Shown here: positions 1-13,799 of the stretch, piece after piece
How the letters are laid out: every line of letters starts with the position of its first letter
How positions within the stretch are numbered: the stretch's first letter is position 1
NCBI GenBank assembly: GCA_019009955.1
Contig: CM032230.1
Location: forward strand, 16,526,001-16,590,000
DNA: 64,000 nucleotides
Source of the DNA: Riptortus pedestris
Lineage: Eukaryota > Arthropoda > Insecta > Hemiptera > Alydidae
Reading direction: 5' to 3'
The notes under the pieces: model-generated
Seen by the model: the letters and a program-made list of their open reading frames with translations, nothing else
What the model was told of the DNA's origin: nothing
Database searches by the model: none
Position numbers and translations under genes: made by a program

Positions 1-1613
1 ATTTAACAAGTCAGATGTAATGGCATCTGCATCAACAGGCTTAAAAAAATTGATTTTATTAAAAACTTTCCTGTGCTAATACATTAAATAACCCCATTGT
101 TATTTGTTAGTTTTTTTAATTGTTTTATGGTGGAACTTATAAGGAGTATTATAAAAGCAGATACTGAGTATTATAAGAGCACATAATTTGTTGCTATTTT
201 GTGCTCATTAATTTTTATATATATTTCTTTTAAAAATTTCATCCCGGTAAAGTATATTATTTATTCTACAACAATGGTTGTTTTAGGAGTTACATTTTCA
301 GTTCTGATTTTATATACAGTCAAAAATGTTTGACGAATTGTTCTAATCTGAAGAGCACATAATGTAATTAATCTTGGAATTAATGATTTTAACCAAGCTT
401 CATCAATAAATAACAATTTATTATTTCTGAATCTTTTGTTTAAATAACTTAGAATAGTTTTCATATAAATTATGCTAAATTTTATGTTGGATGCAACTTT
501 TTTAGAAAACAAAATCAGTATTTAAATGTTAACCTAGAAATTTGCGGAAAACTAGCTGGAAAAGTCATGGAAACAAATTCTACTATTTGAATATGAATCC
601 TAATTAGATGAGATATATACATTTTGTAATTGCCAGACCTCAGTAAACCTCCACTTCTCGTCATATTAAAAATAAGTTATGCAAATAAGTGATGTAACTT
701 AAGATTTTATGTTGTGCATTGTTTTTATTTGATCAATATTCGACATTTAGCTGTTTAATGCAAAACTAAAGATTATATTACATTATGGCTAAATCAACCT
801 AAAAGGGGAAAAATAGAAGTACCTCTGAGTCAAATTGAATTGAAGTCTTTTTATATATATAATCTTGTTGAAAATATAATTTTCTACAACTATTGTATTA
901 TAGATGTTTTCCATTTTTCAAATGTAAACAGTTATATGTATTTTTTTTTGTTTCAGCTTTTAGTAAAACCCCAGTTCTGCTCATCCGATTTTTACTTTTC
1001 AGAAATCGTACCACTATTCATTTGATTTTCAACTTAAATTTGAAGTTGTGGATGCACAGTCTTCTTACTACAGGAGAAATAGGGAATATATGGTGAGATG
1101 AGATCATCGGCATGTGGGAAATCTGTTTAATTAATGTGGGCTCTGTGTGACCGACATTCTACATTTAATGACCATGATCCCAGAAATTATTATTATATCA
1201 GAAACACAATTTGTCGAAAAGTGCATTAATTTCCTTTGAACTGATGGAGAAATAAACATCACATGATATATCGAAGCCTGTAATTTTGTTTCCTTTTACT
1301 CTCAAACTTCATAAATGTCCAAAATTTAAATGCTTGAAATCCACAGGATTTGTTTTGACATCCCCACAATACTTCCTGCGTTGTGCAGGCTATAAGTACA
1401 ATTTTGTAAAAGTGGTTGTCGTCCTTCCTTGGAAGGGGTAACTGTTGAGGCTGTGATGTAGGAAGGCATTAGGCAGTAGACTGCTCCCTTGAAATCCTGG
1501 AGTTGTTTCTTCAAGTCACAACACTCTGCCTAATGGTGTAAGTTTCTTGAGTCTGGTGAAGGTTGCTTCATCACTCCAATACTTTGATAGAGGGAAAGTG
1601 GCATCTTCCATTT
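1..1613. other. AT-rich flank with no supported gene
   Basis: Only short ORFs. The region 660-1250 holds decayed family A variant pieces (for example CATGTGGGAAATCTG near 1112). The minus-strand ORF at 1326-1514 has somewhat less biased composition than its surroundings but matches nothing I recognise. Confidence 0.6.
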
Positions 1614-2212
1614 TAGAATATTTCCCTTAGGGATATCAGCTGTTGAGGTTGTACTCAAAAGCTGGGATTTTCAAAACATTTCTTTAAATGTCCATCGATC
1701 CTACCCAGGGGATGACGAAAATGAGGTCCCTTCAAAAAATTATACACACACACCTCTATATATATTTGTCTGTGCTCTAGCAGTCACAATTTTTGACTGA
1801 TGATTACTAAACTTGATATTTAAACATTTTATGTAAAAATGAAGATCAAGTTTGTTAACGACTAAAATCAGACCAGTGGGAGAATTTCGAAATATCAGTA
1901 TGTGTCGGATCATCAAAAATTTGTATAGAATAAATCTTATTGCAAATGTAATGTTCTATAAATGTTGTAATGTACATTTTTTCTTAACTTGATTATTAAC
2001 CGAGATATTTGCAATTTATAGTTTTTGGCCTTCAGTAAATCCCCACTCCTACTCATGTCATATTAACAATAAGCCATTATATTATGAAGTCCTTTATTTA
2101 AAGTCTTAATACCAAATATTTATCTCATTAATTTATTTTCGTATTGAGATAAATGCAAATACATGATGACACACCTGGAAAATCAGCTTAGTTAACACAG
2201 CCCCTGCATGAT
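1614..2212 (+). repeat. Family A (HINE-like) element, old diverged copy
   Basis: It follows the family A order: decayed ATTTCCCTTAGGG start, ATCGATCCTACCCAGG block, a short TA/CA tract, the CTCTAGC(G/A)GTC block, the core ending in GATATTTGCA, then GGAAAATCAGCTTAG and CAGCCCCTGC near the end. Divergence from copies near 45-56 kb is clearly visible, so this is an ancient insertion. A further fragment of a family A start lies at about 2227-2260. Confidence 0.75.
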
Positions 2213-3050
2213 GCGAGTTTCTTTTAAGAGAAATCAGCAATTGAGGGTTTAGCGACCCTGTCTCTTTTTCTCTGTCTAAAATAAATTTATCCTAAAATAG
2301 AAATATTTGTCAATTAAACCTCTAGATCTTTTGATTGATCGTTACCATTCTTGATATTTAACCGTTTCATTCAACACTAGTAAATTCCTACTTCTACTCA
2401 TTTTTTTTTGCTCAGAAATAAAAAATATATTGCAAGGTGACGTCAGTAGAGTGTCATAACACATGGAAAATCTGCATAGTTTATGCTGCCCTAGATTTTT
2501 TTTTATACAAGATTCATCTAAGATAATACTGTAACAGTTTATAAGGATGGTAAGAAGAACCTCCCCTCGATTCAGCCCATAATCATTCAATGAGATTAAA
2601 CTGAAGTGTTATAAAGCTTCAAAATTAAATCTAGTGTACAAAACTATAAATATTAAATTTAATTTTAACTTTTAACAATAATTTTTGGTGTCCTGAATCA
2701 AAATCTGCTAGCATTTTTGATGTTAAATATTGCAGAGATAGTAAACTAAACTCTTCATAACTTTAGTCTTAAACTTTATTTGACCAAAAAGTTATTATTA
2801 CTTAAAGTAAAGAATACTTTGCTTAATCAATTTTGAAAAACATGTCTAATCTTATTTCCAAACATACGATATAAAGTAAGAGTTTTGATGTATTTTACTT
2901 TTATTCATAGGTGCTAGGGCCAATTAGATGTTCTAACTTATACTCTGTTTTGAATTAGTACAAAAATTAAGATCATACTGATGATGGGCACTTGCCTGCT
3001 AAGAAAAAGGTGTTCACAATAAAATAAGTTTGAATACAGTTATGAAAAAT

Positions 3051-3056
3051 TTTATT
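3051..3056 (-). terminator. Candidate polyadenylation signal of Nup153
   Basis: AATAAA on the minus strand, followed downstream by T-rich then GT-containing sequence. It is the most distal such signal before old repeat material resumes, so it is the best guess for the longest transcript end. Confidence 0.4.
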
Positions 3057-5259
3057 TACAGGTACATACGATATTCAAATATATATTTTATTGATTTCTG
3101 TATCAATGTGTACGAAATTTAACAGACTATTAATGCTTTCATGGTATTATACAAGTATTTTGGTTTTTCGAAACATAATTTCGGTCAACAAAATATAAGA
3201 AATAAATAATGAGAATTTAAAAAAAAAAAAAAGTCGAAAGAAGTACATATATTGAATATTTTTTTTTTTGTCTACATCATCATATCCTGTATATACTTCA
3301 TTTTTCTTATATAAATATATATCTTACATAATTAAAAATTATTCAACGAAAACAAGGGTGTAATTAAAACTCTTGCTGGACAAAAACAATAATAAAAAAA
3401 TCGAATCTTTATACAATGTCAGAACAAATAATAAAATGTGGTTCCTGCGAGTTTTCTAAACAGTCTTTCTATATTTGTGAAGTGAATATAAGAACTAAAC
3501 CCTCACAGCAGTTGCTAGTTCCCCAGGTGCTAGTACGTCCATCCGCACTCTCACTCATCCCCATAGTAAGTAGTCATTGGCATCAAATCAATTATCCTGT
3601 CACTGGTACAAAGGGCCGGTTCGTAAAATAGTAAACAAAAATAATACAAAAAAGGGAAGCAAACCAGCCAGAAGACAAATGATCTGACTAGACTTTTATA
3701 CCAAATTTTTAAATTAGCACATCGGATTTATTCGGTTTAACAATTTATTTTTCTATTCATGAAATAATAATTATGGAACATTGACTTATTACTAGCAGAA
3801 ACCAGTTCTAACAACAGTTCACACAGAAAACATTCAATGACCCATAATTTGTTAACTATCGAATTACAACTACTATTTACACACAACTAAGCAGTCTAAC
3901 TCCTTTACATATATATTTCATTATTAAGAATAATCAATAAACAAAAAGAAAGAAAAGATGGCCTCACAGTAATAAAATGTACACAGAACCAAAGGCCGTC
4001 ATATGTACAGAAAAGTAGGAGTGAGCCTGCGTTAGAACCTGGCCCACCCGAATATCACAGCGGCGAAATCTGCATTTAATCAAATGCATCTCATTATTTT
4101 AAAATCATTTAACATTTGTACAAAAATATTAAAAAAATCATTTTTTATTATTTAAATTTGACTTTTTCACTAAATTATAAAAAGTGCACACATGAATTCC
4201 ATGGGCCAGGCAATATTCACGTATGTGTGCTTATTTACTAAAATTAAGACTAATCTACTCAGATATCTCCCAAACAATACAACAGTTAATCATACCCTAT
4301 AAAAGTATATCCACTTCATAGTACTGTGAAAATTCTCCTTTAATGGCACTTTTTTTTAACATAAAATGCCCGAATATGTTTGCATCTAAAATCTTCAATT
4401 TAATAATTGAATCGAATTAATTTTTGGTTCTTGTTAATACAAAAACATTTATTCTTCCTTGGCCGATACGTTTTATACAAACATCTATATACATTTTTTT
4501 ATACTATATATAGAATTATACACAAAGGAGAATGTTCACAATGGATGGAGACAACAACTCTCTTAAAATTACCAATATAGATTCAAATTAATTACATACA
4601 TATTGGGTAAGCTACATATCATTATTTTACATATATAATTTTATTTACATTGCCACCCTATCATATAGAAACATACAACCAACATATGAATCCCATAAAT
4701 CCAGAGCAATCTGTACATACTTTTATGCTATATTTCAACAAAATTAAAAACAAAATTTACATCTTGTACTAAATTATCTTCTCTGTATGCACTCAAACTT
4801 CTCAAGTTGAATAGTCCAAAGAGGAAGATGAATAAAACAAAATAAAAATAGGAGAAAAAGGAACATGACCACTGCTTTTGTGTTTCAACCATAAATATAC
4901 AATTTATACTAAAATGGCAAGGAATATCTACAGTCGATAACTTGGCTCATATAGATGGAGCAGATGAATTGCATGTTAAGTAATAAAAAGAAGATATTCG
5001 AGTCATATATGAAAGCAGGCTTTTGTACCGTCGATAGTGGCAACAGCTGACTATTTTTGATCCGTGAATAGCGGTAGAGTGTAAATAAGGAAAACACTCG
5101 TAGGTAGAAAGAGCTGTTTAATGTACGTCATGCGTACGCTTAGTAATGTATAGGCGCCCACTCTACTTGGCCGGCGGCTCGAACCAGCATCGATTATCTC
5201 GAGTCTGTCCGTTTGTTAGTCTTTGTTAGTCAATCCAACATGCTTTCCTAGTTCGCATT
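3051..5259 (-). other. Nup153: Probable 3' UTR of Nup153
   Basis: About 2.2 kb between the stop codon and a minus-strand AATAAA at 3056-3051. It lacks the interspersed repeats that fill the surrounding DNA, which fits transcribed, conserved 3' UTR. Other AATAAA hexamers on the minus strand (for example near 4448-4453 and 3727-3732) could give shorter ends. There is no coding evidence here; the small plus-strand ORF at 3416-3631 looks accidental. Confidence 0.5.
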
Positions 5260-5350
5260 TTATCTGTGCAGAGTAGTCCTCCTTATTGCTTTCCGCACTT
5301 TCCTCTTGTTATCGCCACCAACTTCTAGGGAGTTTGGCGTAGGAGAAGCT
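5260..5350 (-). CDS. Nup153: Nup153 exon 10 (C-terminus and stop)
   Basis: 91 nt after a GTTTCAG acceptor, completing the split codon from exon 9 and ending in TAA. It codes SASPTPNSLEVGG, then the basic tail KRKVRKAIRRTTLHR. Vertebrate Nup153 also ends in a short basic tail of this type, which supports this distant small exon. The intron separating it from exon 9 contains the mariner remnant. Confidence 0.87.
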
Positions 5351-8300
5351 CTGAAACAAACATAAGTTTAATTACTTCAACCATTAGAGCGAGTCCTATC
5401 AACAAAATAGCAAGATGTGGATAGTAAAAATGACATACATTTATCATTTAAGATTAAAAAATAAGCTCCAGCAGCCTTTATTGTGAATAACAAAGTCTGC
5501 TGAGAAGACCGCTGGAGTAGAAGCCGGTTTGGAGAAGAAGAAAATTCAATCCAGCAAGACCATATTACAAATAATTATTAAAGCTGTAGAAAAAAAACAA
5601 TTTTCCACCTGCTAGAATGACACTAAGGTGAGAAAGTCTCATATTTTATACTGCACTTCTTGACTAGTAATATCCATATACAGGGTGCGGCACAGAAACT
5701 TGCTGATTTAAAAGGTTAATAAAAACAAAAATATTAGAGATAACGTTTTAATTCGTTTTACATATTATCTTACATTCTCTGAATTTATTTATTACACTTT
5801 TTTAAAAATGACATCAAACAAGTGACGCCCTCCATTGTCAATACACTGAGCTATGCGTTTCTTGAAGATCTGATGAACTCTTTCGAGCATATCAATTGGT
5901 ATGTCGGCGATGGCTTTCCGAATGTTGTCCTTTAGATGAATTAGGGTCCGTGGGTGATCATTGTAGACAACAGATTTGAGGTAACCCTAAAAGAAAAAAT
6001 CGCATGGAATCAAATCAGGCGAGCGTACAGGCCAAGGAAGATCGCCTCTCAAGAAGATCAGTCGATTGGGGAAGTTCTCCCTCAAAAGTTCAATTGAACA
6101 TCGCGCTGTGTGAGCCGTGGCTCCATCTTGTTGAAACCACACATCACCAATGTTCATTTCTTGCAGTTTAGGGAGAAAAAATGTTGTAATCATCTCCCTG
6201 TAGCGAACTGCATTCACTGAAACTGTGCGTTCGTTTTCTTCAAAAAAGTAAGGACCAATTATCCCTACTCTTGATATTGCACACCACACAGTTACGCATT
6301 CAGAATGGAGTGGCTTCTGATGAAGTTGACGTGGGTTGTTAGCACTCCAATAACGCATGTTTTGTTTGTTCACACAACCAGAAATGTGAAAGTGAGCTTC
6401 ATCACTGAAAAACACGAGCGTGTCGTGAGGCAGGTTTTCACCGAGTGCTTCACATGCATTTTGGCGGGCATTAAAATTGGTTTCATTCAGTGCCTGCGTT
6501 ACAGCCATTTTACACGGATGGAAATTAAGGTCTTGGTGTAGAATTCGTCTCACAGTGTGGTCAGATAACCCCAGAGCAGCTGCGTGTTTTTGTGCCGAAC
6601 GCCGAGGAGATTGGGCGAATGATTCACTCTTTCAATATTTTCTGGAGTTCTGGCCGTCTGATGACCTCCTGAACTGGTTTTTGCTACACTTCCACTCTCT
6701 CTGAATGTGTTCACCCACGAAACAATTGATTGCCGTCCAGGCACCAGACCTGTAGGGTGAATATTAAACTAGTACGGAAGGCACGTTGAATGGTGATAAT
6801 GGAATGACCGCTAGAAAAGTAAGCCTCACAGGCAAACGCACGCTGCTGCTTCGTCAAATGCATGATGGCGACTGAAGAGGAAAGAAACAAAACTTCAAGA
6901 CTTCCCCTCTCCAATGACATTGGACTCGCCTATGTCCCCCCACTCCTCACGACAAGGCAACCGTTACAAATCAGCAAGTTTCTGTGCCGCACCCTTTATA
7001 AACTGGAGATGAAATTTAAGCTGGATATTAGTTATTTAGTATTTTAATAGTTTTAAGTGAAAAATTCCAAGAATAGGAGTTACGGAGTAGGGAAGACTGA
7101 TATTGAAAAATATAAGAAATATATAATTCAATTAATATTTAGTAAGAGAAAAATGTTCTAATAATATTTGTACCACAACCCCCTCTCCTCAAAGTTTCCT
7201 TTCAGCGATTAACCCCAATTAACTCATGGATCTCTACTTCTGTAATCATGTGAAAAATACATCAGTAGGTGATTTGCCTCTAGACATGTGCTAAAAACGA
7301 AAGATGTGAATAGCTCAGAGAATAAAACTAATTAAAGGTTTGTGAATAACGTAATATATTTGTATTGTGGATGAGAGGAAGATAATAAGGGCGAGAGTGC
7401 AAAAAGGAAGGGCCTACCCCCAGTCCTAGTCCTGCACTAAAAAAGACAGTGAATGGATACTGCTTAATTTAGAGGTTAGCCAGGACAATTTTTCGATTTG
7501 ACGTATTTTAACGGAGATATCTCAAATTTTCACCCTCTAAACCCCTACTCCCACTGGTCTGATTTCAGCCATTAACAAACTTGATCTTTATTTTTACATA
7601 AAACATTGAAATATGGCGCTTAGTAACAACAAACCAAAATTGCTTTCACTAGAGAATTAACAGAACAGTTTGTACATAAATAAATAAATATATATAAATG
7701 TGTGTGTGTGTGTGTGTGTGTATATATAGTTTTGAACAGACCTCATTTTTGTCATCTTCTAGGTAGGATGATTGATGGACATTCTTCATCATAATGGAAA
7801 ATTTTCAAAAATCGTGCCATGAGTAAAACCTTGTTAGCTGACTTTCCTTAAAGGAAATCTGCTAAAAGGGGGTGTAAATAGACATGTGGGTATATTAAAC
7901 TAGGCAGAATAAAGACAAAAGTAAGAATGGGAGCAGGCTCTCATCAGGTTAGGGACATCATCTCAGTGGTTAAAAACATTAATTGCGGAATTTAAGTAAT
8001 TTAAAAAAAATTAACTTTAAACACAATTAAATTCATTTATAGGGAAACGGGAGAGCGAATCAAATATTGTAAAGGGGTGGAATGGAAGTGGAGACCTAGC
8101 AACTTCATTGCTTCAATCCACAATGAGGACAATCACTTTCAAGACATTTCATAATAGTAAGTAGTGATGGGAGTAAGACTTACAAAACCTCCTATAGTAG
8201 AAATGGTGAATCAAAAAGTATACCTTAAAAGAAGTAGTAAAAAATGACAACAAATAAATAACATATTTGCTTACAGAAAAATTATCTGAAATTTATTATC

Positions 8301-11300
8301 TTGTTTAATTTTTTTTGCTAGTGCCTTGAATCTGAATAATGTTGAGTATTTATAAAAAAAAAGTGGTATGGTGTTCACATAGCAGTGTGTAAAGCAACAT
8401 GGCTTTATATTTGTCAATCCCCCATAGGGATGTTGCTTTGAAAATGAGAATATGTGTTATTGACCTGACATTCTGCTATCTTCATTCTCACTCCCACAGA
8501 ATGCCTACTGGAGTTAAATCTGAGGCATCATGCAGACATTTTTGGCACCTAAATAATTAATACAGCCATTTAATATTAGCAAAAAATTCCTGATTAATAC
8601 TTACGAAAATGATGGTGTTGCACCTCCAGTAAAATTGAAAGATGGCTTGATATTTGGGTCGAACTTGGGAGTTGACGGAGTGGAAAAGGAGCCAAATTGC
8701 ATTGAACCAAGTCCTCCACTCTGAAAAACATATATTAATTAAAAGGACTGAAGAACATAAAGAGAGAAGATATACATGCAAATACACTTTAATGAAAAAT
8801 TAGGAATAAATATAGCAACTATAAATCAAAAATATATGACAAAACCCATCATGGTCTGTGAAACCAAGCATATCTTTAATTTTAAACAAAGTCATTAAAT
8901 ATTGAGTTAGCAAAATAACAAAAAGTGAGGAATAATGTTCATTGATGACTCCAAATCATACAAGCATCTATGTAAACCAAGGATGTCGACACACACATGG
9001 GAACACTAAGCCTTATTCTCAGTTACTCTAAAGCCCTCACAGAGTGTGGTGGAGTGATTCACTAGTATAGAACAACATCTATCACACAAGGGAAGTAACC
9101 AGAAGTAAGTGAGTATAATATTTACAATGAAAAAAAAAATAGCATGGTATTTCTAGATATTTTTTTTTAATGAAAGGAAAAGCAATAGAATTTATTATTC
9201 TGAAAGTATTCAGATTGGAAGTTGCTTGTTCCATAAATAGTTGATTCAGCTTTAACCCTTTCCACTCCAATGTCGAGTGTCACTCAACACTGATTTTGTT
9301 CCACTAGCTTCACTGTCGAGTGATACTCGACATGGTGTAATACCTCTTTTTGCGGAAAATTTTAAAACAGGAGGGATTTTTGTTACTGAAATGTTTGAGT
9401 CACGAATGAATGAAACATATTCTAGAATCGTAAGATACTATAATTCAATTAAATTTTATTGATGCTACATAATAAAACTAGTTGTTATCGCACCGTTACC
9501 TGTTTGCGTCGTAAACAACTTATCTCTGTGCATCATCGTGTTTGTTTTCATGCAAAGACCTGTAATGTCATGTATGGTGTGAATTTTCCTGGCGGATAAG
9601 ATTGTGACTGAATCAATTCGCTGTGGGGCACAGACACGGATTGATGGTGCAACAAGTAACGCGTTTTGAAAGTAGTGATCGGTCGATTATAATTGCATAT
9701 AAGTATAATAACCCTCCATACTGTCGTTTTTTTTTTTTTTTTTTACAAAATACACAAAAAACACTAAAAGTAAAAAAACGTAATTTTAGCGTGGAGCTGG
9801 TGGAATAAAAACAAAAACAGCCTTGGAGTGGAAAGGGTTAAAATCAACATTAGCCATGTTAACATGGTAGATTTTTGTTGAAGAGCTGGATTGAGTAAAA
9901 TATGGCCAGCTGCTTGAGTGTTGCTCTGTCCAACACTGGCTTAAATCAGTTTAAAATGTTCTTCATATTCTTCAACCTTTTTTTTTTTGGGGAACCCAAC
10001 ATACGCAATAGAGGTTTGGAAACTAAGTTACCCAAATCCAATTTTAAGTTTGAAAAGTGAATGATTTTGAGGTGTAGCTTGGTAAAGGTTTTTTCACATC
10101 TAACATAAAAATATTTAATTTTCGCATCAATTCTTGTTTGAGAAACTATTCTGATTTTAGTCCCAATAACACACCTTATATCTGTCGAATAACAGCATCT
10201 CTTGTGACAAGGTTTTTAAACTGCATCCACAGCTCAAAGAGAGGGATTATTTTACTCAACTCCAACCCCCTCACAAAAATCAACAATGCTTGTGCAGCTA
10301 ATTTTAATTTTAAAGCATATTAATAGAAGAAGCAAATCCCAATCTGTATACGTAATAAGATATTGGCACCTCTTTGAAAAAAATTAATCATAATACTTTG
10401 CCTGTATAAGTTATATTAATAGCTGAGTAACCTGTGATCATTTACATTGTGATAGAAGATAGTGGAATTGTCAAGCTATTATCCATTCTATGAGATCTTT
10501 CGAAAGACTAAGAACAATGTGAAGAAGAGAGTCTTCCAAAAAAGTTCACGACGTTTACATCTCTTGTTACTTAATGTCACAGGTTGAGGGTCTGAGGTTA
10601 AATATCTACAGCGTATTCCCTTCAGATATCAATAATCTCATCAATATATAAACATTTAAAAATTGAATATTTTTGTGCTAATTTGTATACAAAATCACTC
10701 TGTGATGCCACAAATGAGTGGAATGAAATAATGAATCAGAAAAATCCCCCTACCTTTATTTCATTATATTTTGTAAGTAAAATTTATAAATGCCAATGCT
10801 TTTCTCAAGAATGAATTTATTACAGTAAATTTAATAGGATGTATAAGGCAAATGGGGGAGGAGATTTTGAAGTTAATGTGCTAACAAAAGCTTTGTTATA
10901 GTCAGAGTTGTTGATAAGTGAGTCCATCTGTTATTATCAATTCTAAACCAAATCAGAATCTGTCTTGGATTTAGTTGTATTCTGTTTAGATAGATGTAGA
11001 TATAATGATGATAGAGTGCTTACTTGTGCGGGAGCCGGAGTGAATGAGAATAGAGACGATGGTTGCTGTGGCAGGGGCTGAGGCTGGGTAGGTGGGGCAT
11101 TGAAGACAAACGGCTTCTGCTCCTGAGGTTGGGTGAATATAGTGACTGGGGTCGATGCCTGCTGCTGACTGAACAGTGAAGGACCGCTCACCACCTCCTT
11201 CGGCTGACTACTCAACTCTGACGATGCATTCGCTGGAGGGTTGAAAGTGAAGCCTCCGCTCTGCTGGTTAGACGACTGTGTTGCGTTTGACATAAATGCG

Positions 11301-13760
11301 AACGGCTTGTTTTCAGATTCAGGAGCCTTGAATCCTAACGTACTACTTCCAAAAATTGTATTTGAATTTGGAAGTTGTGAACCAACTGATGGATTTTTCT
11401 CCGAAGACAACCCACCAAAAGTAGCAGGTTTTGTTGGTTCAGCGACACAAATATTATTCGGATTAGTGACAGAGTTGCTTGTACTACCGAATGTGAATAA
11501 TGAATTTGAATTTGGTGCATTATCTTTTTTTATACTGGAGTTATTTTCAAAGGGAGTAAATTTGGGAGTAAATGCGAAATTACTTGATGAGCTTATCTCA
11601 TTAGTTTTTGTAGCACCAATATTTCCGAAAGTAACAGAACTATTTTCATTAGCATTCTGTTTTTCAAATGTCAATGGATTACCGAAACTAACTTTTTTCT
11701 TTGGAGGCTTATCATCACACTCATCATTCATCTCTTCACTCTTACTTTCTTTGTTAGTGCTCCCAAATGAGAACAAATTTGTCATTGGAGCTTTTGTTGT
11801 TCCTTTCTCTTTAGATTGGTCAGAATTCATAAAACTAAATGGTTTTAATTCACTTGCAGCTTTCAAATCATTTGAGGGTTTTGATTCAGTCGAAGGAAAC
11901 CCAAACAATGTGGTTGAAGTTTTCTTATCATCAGAAGTACTCCCAAAAGTAAATTGTGGTTTCGAATTTAAATTGCTTACTGTTTCATTATTGGCACTGG
12001 TACTAGTACCAAATGTAATGGGACTATTTGTGACCATAGTACTACTTGAAGGTATCCCAAATGAAAATGTAGGCTTGGGTTTCTCGGCCGGAGTAGCCCC
12101 AGGTTTCAAAGTATTACAGGCAACACAGCTTGTACTATCTTTCTTATTTTGAACAAGGCATGTCGAACACTCCCAACAGCCCTCTGGCTTTTTAAAGGAA
12201 TTTACGAGTGGTGCAGGAGTTGAACTGACAACTGATGAGGAAACAGTTGTTGTTGAATCAGCTGATGTAACAACTTCACTTTTATTCTCGGATCCAGCCT
12301 TGAGATTAGTACTAGTGACAGAACCTTTGGCATCCTGTGGAATGCCGAAAGTGAACTGAGGTTGAGTTGTACTGCCCTGAGAGCTGGATAGAGCGTTGAA
12401 TGGCTTCACTTCGTTTGTGCTAGAAGGTGGGATACCAAAACTAAATGTTGGTTTGGGCTTTTCTAAAGTTGCAGATGAACCAGGTTTCAATGCAGAGCAT
12501 GCAACACATTTATTATCATCGCTTTTGTTCCGAACAAGGCACGTATTACATTCCCATGTGCCAGCAGGAGTTTTTGCCTTCAACGAATTGAACTGGAAAG
12601 GAGTCCCAGCAGTAGTAGAGCCAACATCATTCACTTTTTTATCTTGAGGCTTTGCTACAGAGGAGTCAGTAGAACTTTTTGAAGAAGTAACCGAAGATGA
12701 CTTAGGTGTAGAACAGGCTACACATATATCCACAAGGTTTTTATTATTTACAAGACAAGAGCTGCATTCCCAAGTGTCTTTGGGTTTCTTAAAACCCTCA
12801 AACCCTTTAGAAGTTGTAGAACTAGGAGTCTCATTCTTGTCTAACCCACAGGATTTACATTTAGTCTCTGGAAATGAATTTTTTAAGGAACATTTTTTAC
12901 AATCCCAGGTGGACATCAAACTACTAGCCGCCTCCTTGCCAGATTTAGCTCGCCCACAAGGTAGACATTTAGACTGGTTACTGCTGTTCTTAGCATTGCA
13001 GCCACTACACGTCCAATCTTCAATAGATGATTTCAAATTACCTCCGAAAGGTTGTTTACTCAGCACTTCCATAACACTGGCATTCTTCATTTCAGTGGCA
13101 GGCTTTACTTCAAACTTGAAATTTGAAAGTATTTCTGGTTGGGACTCAGGCAATTTCCTTTTTAACTTCATGACTGGAGAAGGATTTTTCATTTGCGGCA
13201 TAGGAGAAGAAAGTTTTTCATTTGTCCTATTAACAGGAACAGATTTATTTTTCAATTCAAGTGGCTCTAGTGGTTCACTAAATTTAAACGTATCCACAGG
13301 CAATATCTTATTTTCTTTTGAGGGCTGTATTTTTGGTACTTCAGGCTCTGAAAACTTGAAAGGTGGGTTCTTAGATGCTGAGGGGGAATTAGACTGAGTT
13401 GAAGCCTTTGGCTGAGGTGAGGGTACATTTAAATCGAACTTGGGTAGCGAGGATAGCTGAAGTTTAACATTAGGAAGGTTTACTTCTGGCACTCTTTCTA
13501 ATTCAAAATCTTCATCTTTGTTTCGCCCTTTAATACTACCTATATGCCTCTCTTTAGAGGAATTTTCAGGTCTGAAAGAGAAAAAAATTGCAATTAACAT
13601 TTAAAAAGATAATAAAAGAAAAGTGGTATGTAACTTAATATTAAAAAAAAAAAATAATGATAATGAGAATGACTACAACTCTTCTGCCTTACTTAGAAAA
13701 CTATGAACAAAAATGTGGACTATCAAACTATTCCTGATTCACAATGGCAACATAAATTAA

Positions 13761-13799
<39 letters not shown>

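Noticed and set aside
1326..1514. Small minus-strand gene
   Set aside because: 62-aa ORF without recognisable domain, splice-site context or conserved motif; bounded by decayed repeats.
5679..7000. Mariner remnant as an exon source for Nup153
   Set aside because: It lies wholly inside the last intron; the exon 9-10 junction is in phase without it.
11241..12152. 303-aa plus-strand ORF
   Set aside because: Lies antisense to the Nup153 FG-repeat exon; open only because of the Ser/Phe/Pro codon composition of the real frame.
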